Shown one piece after another: positions 52,547 through 60,471 of a stretch of 64,000 nucleotides of DNA. A model generated the notes under the pieces. That model was not told the DNA's origin. It made no database searches and worked only from the letters and a program-made list of their open reading frames with translations. Origin of the DNA: CAZWCX01 sp964632945 (GTDB lineage: Bacteria; Planctomycetota; MHYJ01; WSZJ01; CAZWCX01). The stretch lies in assembly GCA_964632945.1 (NCBI GenBank), contig CAZWCX010000023.1:1-64000 (forward strand), written 5' to 3'. A program made the translations under genes and the position numbers. How positions within the stretch are numbered: the first letter of the stretch is position 1; every line of letters begins with the position of its first letter.

Positions 52547-54418
52547 TCAGCTCCGGCAGAACGGCCGGTACTCCCGGCCGCCCGGCTGGAAGAAATTGTC
52601 GAAAAACTCCACGTAGTGGAGCCGCAGCGACTGAATGGTCGGCGAGAGCAAGCCGAACGCCACGTTGAGCCCGTGGAAGAACAGCCCGACCAGGAACCCC
52701 AGCACCACGCTCCCGGTGAGCGACGACAGCGTATTGGCGGCGTGCGCCAGCGCCACCGAGGCGGTGCCGATGCCGGCGAGCCGCAGATAGGAGAGTACGT
52801 TGACGGCGTTGTGCAACTCGCGCACGGCGGGGACCGCGCCGACGAACGCCAGCCCGACCGTGCCGGCCGCCGCCGCCGCACCGCCCGCCCAGACCCAGCC
52901 GGAACCCAGCACCCCGGCCACCGAGGCGACGGCCACGACCACCCCGATCAGGAATCCCAGCCCCAGCCCCTTCGCCGCCAGCTCGGACCGCTCCCCACCC
53001 TTCCACGCCGTCCACACCCCGAGCCCGAGACCGAACAGGACGTGCGCCAATCCGATCCCGAGCGCGCCCAGCAGAAGCGGGGTGAAGGCTTCCCCCCGGT
53101 GGAGGCACCACGGCGTCACCCCGACGTACGCGCCCAGGTCGCCGCAGGCTTCCCCATACACGAACCCGAACCCCATCGCCGATGCCGAGGAAACAGCGAA
53201 CACCGCGCCGAGATCGCGCGCCGCCGGAACGCCCCGCCACCGGCGCCGCACCCACAGCGCGAGCGCCAATAGCACCGCTCCGTACACGACGTCGCCAAGG
53301 ATGAGCCCGAAGAAGAGCGGGAACCCGACGGCCAGCAGGCGCGTGGGGTCCACCGATCCGTAGCGCGGCAACCCCGCGAGCCGCGTGAACACCTCGAAGG
53401 GACGCGCCCAGGCCGGATTGGCCAGCGCGACCGGCGCTTCCCGCGCCTCCGATTCCCGGACCGGAAGCCGATCCGCGAGCACACACCCGGCGAATCCGTC
53501 CTCGATCGCCCGGCAGGCCTCCGCCGCCACCCGCGCCGGAATCCATCCGTACACGAGGAACGTCGACCGCGTCTGGTAACAACAGACGGCGGATTCCAGA
53601 ACCGCCAGGCGGTTCTCCAGCCACCGCTCGTGGGCACGGAACCGCTCGCGCCAGCGTCGCGACCGCTCGAGCAGGTCGGAGCGCATCCGCTCGATCTCGC
53701 GCGGCAGTTCCTCCCGCCGAAGCGCCAGCGCGGCGAACGCCTCCGGCAGCGGCCGGTCGGCGACCGAGGTCGGGAAGCGCATCTCCGCCACGTTGTGCCG
53801 CCATAGGAACTCCCGCACGCGCGGCGCCAGCTCCGGAGGCACCAGCAGGACACCCGCCAGCGTCCGCGCGTCGAGTCGGGCGGTGAACAATTCGAAGCGC
53901 TGTCCGGTGACCTCGCCCAGCGCCTCACGCACCGGATCGACCGCGGCATCCGCGCGCACGTCGAGCAGCAGGCCGAGCACCTCGAAGTTGCGGCCGGACC
54001 GAACCTGACCGAGCAGCGGCGCCAGCGAGTCCAACACCCGGGCGTAGCGGTCCAGCACCCCTTTCTCCTCTTCGGCCGCGCGCAGTCGCGCGAGCAACCC
54101 TTCGATTTCCGGGCGGGCGGCCTCGAGCTCGGCGCGGATCGCCTCCTCGTCCTCCCCCCCGCCGGCGGTCGACCCGCCCCCCCGCGCCGTGTCCGGGAGC
54201 GCGAGCACCAGCGTGTGAGCCGTCCGCCGCAACCCGTCGAGCCGGGCCCGGCGACGCAGCGCAGCCGCATCGGGTCGCAGGCGTTCCAGCAGCCCGTCGA
54301 CCGCCTCCACCGGTCCGGACTCCAGGTGCACGACCCCCAACGCCTGCAACCGCTCGACCACCGGCTCCAGCAGGCGCTTCGACCCGACGATGCGCATCCG
54401 CGCCATCGCTTCAATCAT
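52547..54418 (-). CDS. atpI: V/A-type ATPase subunit I (a-like stator)
   Basis: 623 residues, the usual size of bacterial subunit I. The N-terminal cytoplasmic half (1-330) is helical with a ferredoxin-like region (MARMRIVGSKRLLEPVVERL; FLVYGWIP). The C-terminal half has about seven to eight membrane helices with the conserved FPLFFGLILGDVVYGAV, FGFVYGEACGD and the functional Arg in LSYLRLAGIG. It ends FFQPGGREYRPF, as in the family. It carries ions between the ring half-channels. The start overlaps the G-subunit stop (ATGA). Confidence 0.95.
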   Translation of the reverse strand: MIEAMARMRIVGSKRLLEPVVERLQALGVVHLESGPVEAVDGLLERLRPDAAALRRRARLDGLRRTAHTLVLALPDTARGGGSTAGGGEDEEAIRAELEAARPEIEGLLARLRAAEEEKGVLDRYARVLDSLAPLLGQVRSGRNFEVLGLLLDVRADAAVDPVREALGEVTGQRFELFTARLDARTLAGVLLVPPELAPRVREFLWRHNVAEMRFPTSVADRPLPEAFAALALRREELPREIERMRSDLLERSRRWRERFRAHERWLENRLAVLESAVCCYQTRSTFLVYGWIPARVAAEACRAIEDGFAGCVLADRLPVRESEAREAPVALANPAWARPFEVFTRLAGLPRYGSVDPTRLLAVGFPLFFGLILGDVVYGAVLLALALWVRRRWRGVPAARDLGAVFAVSSASAMGFGFVYGEACGDLGAYVGVTPWCLHRGEAFTPLLLGALGIGLAHVLFGLGLGVWTAWKGGERSELAAKGLGLGFLIGVVVAVASVAGVLGSGWVWAGGAAAAAGTVGLAFVGAVPAVRELHNAVNVLSYLRLAGIGTASVALAHAANTLSSLTGSVVLGFLVGLFFHGLNVAFGLLSPTIQSLRLHYVEFFDNFFQPGGREYRPFCRS

Positions 54419-54801
54419 GGCGGGCTCCCCTCGAATTCGCCGGGGAACAGACGTTCCAGGATCCGGCGCGCCGCCGCCTCCCGACGGGGAGCCGCGCGCG
54501 TCCGCAACCGCCCGGCTTCGACCTCCGCCTCCCGCACGATCGCCGCCGCCTCCGCCTCCGCACGGGCGCGGGACTCGCGCCGCAACTCCGTGGCCGCCTG
54601 CTCGGCCGCCTCCGCTTCAGCCGATCGAATCTGCTCGGCCTCCGCCCGGACCCGCCGAAGCAACTCCTCCGCCTCCTCTTCGGCGGCGCGGTGGAGTTCG
54701 TCCAGTTCCTCTTCGACCGCGCGAATCCGCCCGATCACTGCGCGATCGTCCAGCGCCCGGTGCACGGGTTCCGGCTCCCGGCCCCTCGATTCCTGGTGCA
54801 T
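54415..54801 (-). CDS. V/A-type ATPase subunit G/H (peripheral stalk)
   Basis: 128 residues from the ATG at 54801, which has GGAGGTG five bases upstream. It is nearly all one charged helix (IGRIRAVEEELDELHRAAEE, ..., ATELRRESRARAEAEAAAI), typical of subunit G/H, which pairs with E to make the peripheral stalk. It is the first gene of the operon, as in Thermus. Its stop overlaps subunit I. Confidence 0.85.
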   Translation of the reverse strand: MHQESRGREPEPVHRALDDRAVIGRIRAVEEELDELHRAAEEEAEELLRRVRAEAEQIRSAEAEAAEQAATELRRESRARAEAEAAAIVREAEVEAGRLRTRAAPRREAAARRILERLFPGEFEGSPP

Positions 54802-54824
54802 GCCCCACCTCCAGCCCTGCCGGA

Positions 54825-54840
54825 TGCACAGATCTGCGCA
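54825..54840. promoter_or_regulatory. Palindrome in the ATPase operon leader
   Basis: TGCACAGATCTGCGCA is a 16-bp inverted repeat with one mismatched pair around CAGATCTG. It lies 23 bp before the first start codon and downstream of the predicted promoter, so it could be an operator or RNA hairpin. A second inverted repeat, TTCGTC-CC-GACGAA, lies at 54923-54936. Confidence 0.35.
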
Positions 54841-54875
54841 CCCTTCGTTCGAGGCGGATTCCCACCCACTACCGC

Positions 54876-54889
54876 GCAAACTTCGTGCC
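54876..54889 (-). promoter_or_regulatory. Sigma-54-like promoter of the ATPase operon
   Basis: The minus strand reads GGCACG-AAGT-TTGC, matching the -24/-12 consensus (TGGCACG-N4-TTGC) with exact spacing; only the leading T differs. Transcription would begin near 54864, about 60 nt before the start codon. No convincing sigma-70 promoter is seen in the 280-bp upstream gap (54802-55081). Confidence 0.45.
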
Positions 54890-55081
54890 TGCCGCCCATT
54901 CCCCGAGAAGGATCCCGGCTCATTTCGTCCCGACGAAGGGAGCCGCTCCGTGGGGCGAGGACGGGCTCGGGCGACTCGCGTGCCTCCGGGGCGCGCAGAG
55001 CTCGGATGGACCCGTCCGGGGACGGCCTGCCGCGGATCCGCTTCCCGGCGGGACGGGGAGGTAGGAAGTCGGGATTCGGCG

Positions 55082-57058
55082 CTACGGCGGGGAGGATTTG
55101 CCGAGGGCGTCGTACAATGCCATGGCCGACGCCAGCGTCGCGAATCCGCGAGTCCCCGGCACCAGCACCTGGATGCGGTCGGCGAACGCCTGGAGTCGTT
55201 CCCCGAGCGCGGTCGCCACCGGGCTCGCGGTGGCGAGCGGGCCGCTCAGGTCGAGGACGAGTCGCTCGCGCCCACGGGCGAGGGCGGTCTGCAGTTTCTC
55301 GACCAGGCGATCGACCGCCGTCGCGCCCAGGGTGCCCTCGAGGCGCACCCAGACCGTGGCCTCCGGACGCAGTTCCACCTCGGCCCGGCATCCCTCCGCA
55401 ACCTCGCCGCGGAGGCGCTGCCAGAACCGCGAAGGGAGGCGCTCCCCCGGCACGCGGTACGTGTGACGGACGAGCCGGGGGTGCTGACGCCACCCGAGCC
55501 GCAGGGCCGCCCCGCTCGCGGCGGCCGCGACGAGCGCCGCCCAGGAGCGCAGGGTCTCGGTCAAGGTGGGAGGGCCGAGCGCGGCGATCGCGCGGGCCTC
55601 CAGGGCCCTCACCCACGCGCGCACGGTCGCATTCGGCGCAAACCAGCGACAGGCCCGGAACACCGGAAAGGCGTTGCGGATCTCCCAGGCGAGCCGCTCC
55701 GCCTTGCGGCGCAGGAAGGGATGTTCGGAATGCCGCAGCCGCTCGTACCCGCAGAGCCAGACCTCGACGGAGCGGAGAATGCCCGGACCCAGCCGCTGGA
55801 ATTCCTCACGGAAGCACCGGGCCTGCGTCGCCTCGAGCTCCGGGCCGCTCATGGTCGGGTGCTTGACCATGGCCTTGAAGCCGGTGCAACTGCGGTAGTA
55901 GAGCTCGCGGTCGGCCTTCATTTCGGGTTGCCAGCCGTCCTCGGCCTCGATCCGGTCGTAGAACGGCGTCCCCGGCGTGGGGCCGTAGATGAGGAATTGG
56001 CAGAGCGCCGGCCGGTGGGCGAGCAGACCGGCGAGTTCCTCCTCGATGAGGGCGGGGGTCTGATAGGGCAGGCCGACGATCATGGAGGCGAGCACGAGGA
56101 TGCCGTGCTCCCGGAACTCCCGCACGAGGTCGGCGAACGGACGTCCTTGCTGTTTCGCGTACCCCGAACGGGTGCCTTCATACCCCACCCACACGCCGTC
56201 GATGCCCATCTCGAGGATCTCGGTGACGCTGTACTGGCTGAGCGCCTTGACGCTGGAGAAGACGAAAATCGACAGGGGATGTCCGGCGGCGAGCACGCAG
56301 TCGCGGAACTCCATGGCGCGATGCCGGTTCAGGAGGAAGTCCTCGTCCATCACCGCCAGGGAGATCCTGGGATCCAGGGCCAGGTATCGCGAAACGACGT
56401 GGTGAATGTCCTTCCCGGTGGGGAGCAGGCGGATGTGTCGCCGCCGGAAGAAGTGGGAGGTGGCGCAGAAGTCGCAGCCGTTGGGACACCCCAGGCCGGC
56501 GAACACCATTCCCGTCCGGGAGGCCTCCGAGCCGAAGACCTTCATGCGGCTGACGATCAGCGGGTGACGGTACGGCATGGGCAGTTCCGGCTGTCCGAGC
56601 AGGCGGCGCATGAAACCGACCCCCTCCTCGCGGCAGACGTGGTCCGCATGCGGCCTCAGCAGGGGATCCGGCAGGACGGTGCCGTAGCCGCCGAGCACGA
56701 TCCGGCAGTTCGGGGCATGAAGGCGCACGAGGGCGACGAGTTCCTTCATGCGGTGGAAGGTGGCGAGGATGAAGGACACGCCGATGACGTCGTATCCGCG
56801 GGAGAGTTCGCGGACGAGCTCGCGCCGGCTCGGATAGTGGAGCACGGTGACCGGCCCGTCGAGGTTTTCGGCGATGTAGTCGAGCGCGAACTGGACGTTC
56901 AGCGAGCGCGGGCTGAACATCCCTTGGGCGCGCGTCACTTGGCCGTGCAGCAGTTCGTACCCGACGCTCGGGGCATCGCCGTACCGTTCTCCGAGCGGAC
57001 GGCAGACGCTGGTGAGGAGGACGCGGGGCCGGGCAGGGAGACCCGATGCGGTCGACAC
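55082..57058 (-). CDS. B12-binding-type radical SAM protein with C-terminal STAS-like domain
   Basis: 658 residues from the GTG at 57058, which has GGAGG 8 nt upstream. Residues 75-165 look like a cobalamin-binding-type Rossmann domain (YDVIGVSFILATFHRMKELV, IVLGGYG). The radical SAM cluster motif is GCPNGCDFC (C191, C195, C198), followed by the barrel (MDEDFLLNRHRAMEF, GVWVGYEGTRSG, MIVGLPYQT, YGPTPGTPFYD). Residues 560-655 (VWVRLEGTLGATAVDRLVEKL, RLVLDLSGPLA) resemble a STAS domain. The reaction is unknown; related enzymes often methylate or rearrange lipids or antibiotics. Confidence 0.85.
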   Translation of the reverse strand: MSTASGLPARPRVLLTSVCRPLGERYGDAPSVGYELLHGQVTRAQGMFSPRSLNVQFALDYIAENLDGPVTVLHYPSRRELVRELSRGYDVIGVSFILATFHRMKELVALVRLHAPNCRIVLGGYGTVLPDPLLRPHADHVCREEGVGFMRRLLGQPELPMPYRHPLIVSRMKVFGSEASRTGMVFAGLGCPNGCDFCATSHFFRRRHIRLLPTGKDIHHVVSRYLALDPRISLAVMDEDFLLNRHRAMEFRDCVLAAGHPLSIFVFSSVKALSQYSVTEILEMGIDGVWVGYEGTRSGYAKQQGRPFADLVREFREHGILVLASMIVGLPYQTPALIEEELAGLLAHRPALCQFLIYGPTPGTPFYDRIEAEDGWQPEMKADRELYYRSCTGFKAMVKHPTMSGPELEATQARCFREEFQRLGPGILRSVEVWLCGYERLRHSEHPFLRRKAERLAWEIRNAFPVFRACRWFAPNATVRAWVRALEARAIAALGPPTLTETLRSWAALVAAAASGAALRLGWRQHPRLVRHTYRVPGERLPSRFWQRLRGEVAEGCRAEVELRPEATVWVRLEGTLGATAVDRLVEKLQTALARGRERLVLDLSGPLATASPVATALGERLQAFADRIQVLVPGTRGFATLASAMALYDALGKSSPP

Positions 57059-57143
57059 GGCGGAAACCTCCACTCCAGGGCCGGCGGCGCTACATCCCGA
57101 TCCGCGCAAGCCCGGGGATCGCCCTCGGCGCGGGAGGGGAGTA

Positions 57144-57172
57144 AATATGATTAACTGCATTACCTATCTGAA
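57144..57172 (-). promoter_or_regulatory. AT-rich promoter of the radical SAM gene
   Basis: On the minus strand, TTCAGA (57167-57172) and CATATT (57144-57149) are 17 bp apart within a 35-bp AT-rich patch (57141-57175) in otherwise GC-rich DNA. The leader would be about 80 nt. Confidence 0.4.
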
Positions 57173-57327
57173 TTCCGGGGACTTTTCAAGCATCCGGGGC
57201 CGGTCCGGCGGGCGGCCACGGGACGGGGACCGGCGTGCGGCCGAGGGGGACCGCGGGTCCGCGACCCCGAGCGGGGCGACCGATTCGCCGCCCGCAGGGA
57301 TCCTGCGCCCTGCGGGCGTTCCCGAGG

Positions 57328-57356
57328 TTGACCGCCCCGCCTCGCCGCCGTATACT
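57328..57356 (+). promoter_or_regulatory. Promoter of the A24-like gene
   Basis: TTGACC (57328-57333) and TATACT (57351-57356) are 17 bp apart. The ATG at 57388 is preceded by GGAGGGAG. Confidence 0.75.
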
Positions 57357-57387
57357 TCCGCGACTCGCTCTGGAGGGAGAGTTCGCC

Positions 57388-57876
57388 ATGTCGCTGGCGT
57401 GGGCGCTTCACGGCCTGCTTCTCGTGCTGTGCGTCCTCAGCATCTACACCGACATCACGGCCGGTCGGGTGCGCGACCGCTTCACCGTTCCCGCGCTGGC
57501 GCTGGGCGTCATCCTGCAATACGCGATCGGAGGCCTCGACGCGGGGGCGCACTGCCTGCTGCGCAGCGTTCTCGGCCTGGTCATCGCCGCGGCCCTCGGA
57601 TTCTGGATCTACAACGCCGGTTTCATCGGCGGCGGGACCTACAAGCTCGTCGCCACGGTCGGCGCGTTCCTGGGGTTCCCGGGAATCTTCTGGTTTTTCG
57701 CCGGCGCCCTGCCGCCGGCGATCGCGCTGCTCGCCTTTCCGGACCTGCGCGACCGCTCCTGGCACCTCCGTCCCCTGCACGAGATCGACCTGCCGCGCGA
57801 GCGGTGGTGGATGAGCATCGCCGTCGGCGTAGGCGCGTTGTGCGCCGTGCTCGTCGCCCACGGCATCGGCGCCTAA
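57388..57876 (+). CDS. Prepilin peptidase-like (A24) membrane protein lacking the second catalytic Asp
   Basis: 162 residues, the size of the short CpaA/TadV-type A24 peptidases. The first motif is SIYTDITAGRVRDRFTVPAL with D22 in the catalytic position. The second motif, normally GxGD-x-K, reads GFIGGGTYKLVA, with Thr84 where Asp is expected. There are about five membrane helices. Either it is an inactive relative or it works differently. No pilus gene is nearby. The stop codon (TAA, 57874-57876) lies within the inverted-repeat element that follows. Confidence 0.8.
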   Translation: MSLAWALHGLLLVLCVLSIYTDITAGRVRDRFTVPALALGVILQYAIGGLDAGAHCLLRSVLGLVIAAALGFWIYNAGFIGGGTYKLVATVGAFLGFPGIFWFFAGALPPAIALLAFPDLRDRSWHLRPLHEIDLPRERWWMSIAVGVGALCAVLVAHGIGA

Positions 57877-58040
57877 TGGGGCTTCAACCTTGATTTCCCA
57901 GGTTGGTCCGGTCGCTTTTCGCGCCGGGCTTCGTTGCTCGTCGTCGGCGATGCACGGGGGCATCGCCTTCTCCGCGCGCCTCGCCGGGCGCGAAAATCGC
58001 CTTCGCCGAACCTAGGATCTCAAGATTGAAGACCCACTAG
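57873..58040. repeat. 168-bp imperfect inverted-repeat element (MITE-like or structured RNA)
   Basis: The outer arms CTAATGGGGCTTCAACC (57873-57889) and the complement of GATTGAAGACCCACTAG (58024-58040) match at 14 of 17 positions. The similarity continues inward through CCCAGGTT/AACCTAGG and TTTTCGCGCCGGGC/GCCGGGCGCGAAAA. The centre has a perfect 8-bp hairpin, GGCGATGC/GCATCGCC (57946-57967). Such an element could be a small mobile repeat or a terminator. It fills most of the 267-bp gap before the adenosine deaminase gene. Confidence 0.7.
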
Positions 58041-58143
58041 CCCGCATGGTTCGCACACCGCGAAGCGGTTCGTGAGTCATCCGGGCAAGGCGCACCCGGG
58101 GGCGGGGTCGCGACGACCCGTCCCTCACCGCCGAAGGAGGCGC

Positions 58144-59187
58144 GTGGACCCGCACGACGAACACCGGCTTCGGAACGCCCCCAAGGCGGAGCTCCACCTT
58201 CATCTGGAGGGCGCGCTCCGCTGGTCGACCGTGCGGACGTTCCATCCCGACGGGGCCCGCTTGCCCGAGACCCCGCCGTGGCTGGCCGACCCGTCGGGAT
58301 TCCGCTCGTTCGACGACTTCCGCGACGTCTTTCTCAAGGTCCTGCGGCCGGCCACGGGGACCCTCGAGTCGATCGAGCGGCACGTTCACGACATGCTCGC
58401 CGATCTGGCCGCGCAGGGAATCGCCTACGTGGAGCCGATCACCGGGCCGCGGTTCCACATGGGCCGCGGTCTCGCGCTGAAGGACGTGCTCGACGCGATC
58501 GACCGCGGCCGTCGGTCGGCCGAGGATCGGACCGGCATCCGCGCGCGCTTCCTCTTCGGCCTCAATCGCCACTATGCCCCCGACGCCGAGACGGAGAGCT
58601 TCCTGGACGCGCTGGCCATCGCCGGGCCGGCAGGCTCCGGACTGCTTGCGGGAGTGGACCTGCAGGGGGACGACCGGCTGCCCGGGCATCCCGCCTACGC
58701 GCGCGCCTTCGCGGCGGCGCGCGAGCGCGGCCTGCGGGTGCGAGTCCACGCCGGGGAGTTCGGCGGGCCCGCTTCCGTGCGCTACGCCGTCGACGACCTC
58801 GGCGCCGGCCACCTGTCGCACGGGATCGGCGCGGCGGAAGATCCCGGCCTGGTGCGCGAGCTCGCCGACCGCGGGGTCTTCCTTCACGTGTGCCCGACCA
58901 GCAACGTCCGGTTGGGCGCCGTGTCCTCCTACGCCGAACATCCGCTGCGACGCCTGCTCGAGGCCGGGTGCCGCGTGACGCTCGGCACCGACGACCCGCT
59001 GCTTTTCGGCGCCTCGCTGGTGGACGAATACCGGCGTGCGCTCACGGACCTCGGTCTCTCCTGGACCGAACTGGCGCGGGTGGCGCACGCGGGGTTCGAC
59101 GCCGCGCTGCTGCCCGAAGCGGACCGCCGGGCCCTGGGCGTCCGGGCCGCGGCGGTGCTGGCAGGCGCGGACGGAGGGGCATCATGA
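58144..59187 (+). CDS. Adenosine deaminase family protein
   Basis: 347 residues from the GTG at 58144, preceded by AAGGAGG. The zinc and catalytic set is complete: H18 and H20 in AELHLHLEG, H202 and E205 in VHAGEFGG, the His of LSHGIG, and D283/D284 in GTDDPLLFG. CPTSNVRLG is the family's CPxSN box. It deaminates adenosine or a related purine (or, in some members, another 6-amino purine derivative). Its stop overlaps the next start (ATGA). Confidence 0.92.
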   Translation: MDPHDEHRLRNAPKAELHLHLEGALRWSTVRTFHPDGARLPETPPWLADPSGFRSFDDFRDVFLKVLRPATGTLESIERHVHDMLADLAAQGIAYVEPITGPRFHMGRGLALKDVLDAIDRGRRSAEDRTGIRARFLFGLNRHYAPDAETESFLDALAIAGPAGSGLLAGVDLQGDDRLPGHPAYARAFAAARERGLRVRVHAGEFGGPASVRYAVDDLGAGHLSHGIGAAEDPGLVRELADRGVFLHVCPTSNVRLGAVSSYAEHPLRRLLEAGCRVTLGTDDPLLFGASLVDEYRRALTDLGLSWTELARVAHAGFDAALLPEADRRALGVRAAAVLAGADGGAS

Positions 59188-60395
59188 ATCGGATCCGCGC
59201 GGGCGCAGCCGCGCTGACGCTCGGGTTCCTCGGCGGCCTCGCCGGGCCGGCACACGGTCAGGACGACCCGCCGTTGCCCGTCCCCCGTCTCGTCGGACCG
59301 CGCGCGGCCGCGGAACGTCCCGCCGCGCTGGCGAAGTTCGGCGGGGGCGCGACCACCGAGGCCGCCGTCACCTCCGGGCTCGACTGGCTCGCCCGTCATC
59401 AGGACGACGACGGCGGCTGGGACGCGGACGGCTTCGACGAGCGCTGCGCCGGCGACCCGAAGTGCGCCGGGAAAGGCCGGGGGCAGCACGGGGAGGACAT
59501 CCCCTGCCCGTTCGACGGGGCGATCTCGGCGCTGGCGACGCTTGCGTTCCTCGGCCGCGGCCACGTCCCGGACCCGGAAGGGGACGAAACGGCGCAACTC
59601 GTCGACCGCGCGCTGCTGCGACTCGAGTCGGGTGTTCGCGACGCCTGGGGTGCGGCGATCGCCACCGAGGCGTTCGCGGAGGCGGAGGCGCTCGAGCGCA
59701 AGGGACGATGGCGCGACGCCGCCCGGCGCGGCGCGGAACGGTTGCTGGCCGCGCGCCAGCCCGACGGCGGCTGGGGATACGCCGCCGGGTTCCGGCGCGG
59801 ATCCGACGTTCCGTTCACCGCCTTCGTCGTCCAGGCCCTCGCCGCCGCGCGCGACGCCGGCATCGAAGGGCCGGCGGACCTCGGCGAGGGCGTCGACCGA
59901 TTCCTCGGCTCGCTCGAGGAGGACCGGGGCAAGCTCGCCTACCTGAAGGACGGGCGCGCCTACGGCTACACCCCCACCACCACCAATGCCCATTGCGCCG
60001 CGGCGATCCGCGAGCTGCTCCAGGCCGGGACCGGCGGCGCACGCCATCGCGCCCACCTGGCCCTGGTCGCCGCCGAGAAACCCGCCTGGAAGATCTCCTT
60101 CCGCGAGATTCAGGTCCCCGGCCGCGGCAAGGTGCCCGTGCAGGTGGGCAATCTGTCGATGGTTCAGTGGTGGTACGGGACCATCGCCGCCTTCCATGCC
60201 GGCGGCCCGTGGAGCGGGTACTTCGGGGCGGTGAAGAACGCGCTCCTCCCGCACCAGGTCAAGCAGGGCTGCGCCCGCGGCTCCTGGGACCCGGTCGGGA
60301 CCTACGAGCGACAGACCGGCGGCCGCGTGTTCGCCACCGCGATGGGCGTGCTGATGCTCGAGCAACCCTACCGGCACCGGCGCGCCGGGAAATAG
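59184..60395 (+). CDS. Secreted terpene-cyclase/prenyltransferase-like alpha-toroid protein
   Basis: 403 residues with a signal peptide (about 1-26, ending AHGQ). Repeats such as GLDWLARHQDDDGGWDADGF, LLAARQPDGGWGYAAGF and the AxxxxxFVVQAL helices are QxDGGW-type toroid repeats, shared with squalene-hopene cyclases and prenyltransferases. The cyclase DxDD acid motif is not evident, and export makes a terpene cyclase unlikely. This group of secreted toroid proteins is common in planctomycetes; role unknown. It overlaps the ADA stop by 4 bp. Confidence 0.8.
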   Translation: MNRIRAGAAALTLGFLGGLAGPAHGQDDPPLPVPRLVGPRAAAERPAALAKFGGGATTEAAVTSGLDWLARHQDDDGGWDADGFDERCAGDPKCAGKGRGQHGEDIPCPFDGAISALATLAFLGRGHVPDPEGDETAQLVDRALLRLESGVRDAWGAAIATEAFAEAEALERKGRWRDAARRGAERLLAARQPDGGWGYAAGFRRGSDVPFTAFVVQALAAARDAGIEGPADLGEGVDRFLGSLEEDRGKLAYLKDGRAYGYTPTTTNAHCAAAIRELLQAGTGGARHRAHLALVAAEKPAWKISFREIQVPGRGKVPVQVGNLSMVQWWYGTIAAFHAGGPWSGYFGAVKNALLPHQVKQGCARGSWDPVGTYERQTGGRVFATAMGVLMLEQPYRHRRAGK

Positions 60396-60410
60396 GCGGG
60401 CGCGCGCGCA

Positions 60411-60440
60411 TTGACGGGCGCCGCAGGGTCGCGCTACACT
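60411..60440 (+). promoter_or_regulatory. Promoter of the secreted esterase gene
   Basis: TTGACG (60411-60416) and TACACT (60435-60440) are 18 bp apart, about 30 bp before the ATG at 60472. Confidence 0.65.
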
Positions 60441-60471
60441 TCTCCCCACGACCCGCGCTCCGGAGGCTTTC

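Noticed and set aside
59184..60395. Squalene-hopene cyclase
   Set aside because: The length is too short, a signal peptide is present and the DxDD acid motif is not seen; only the toroid repeats are shared.
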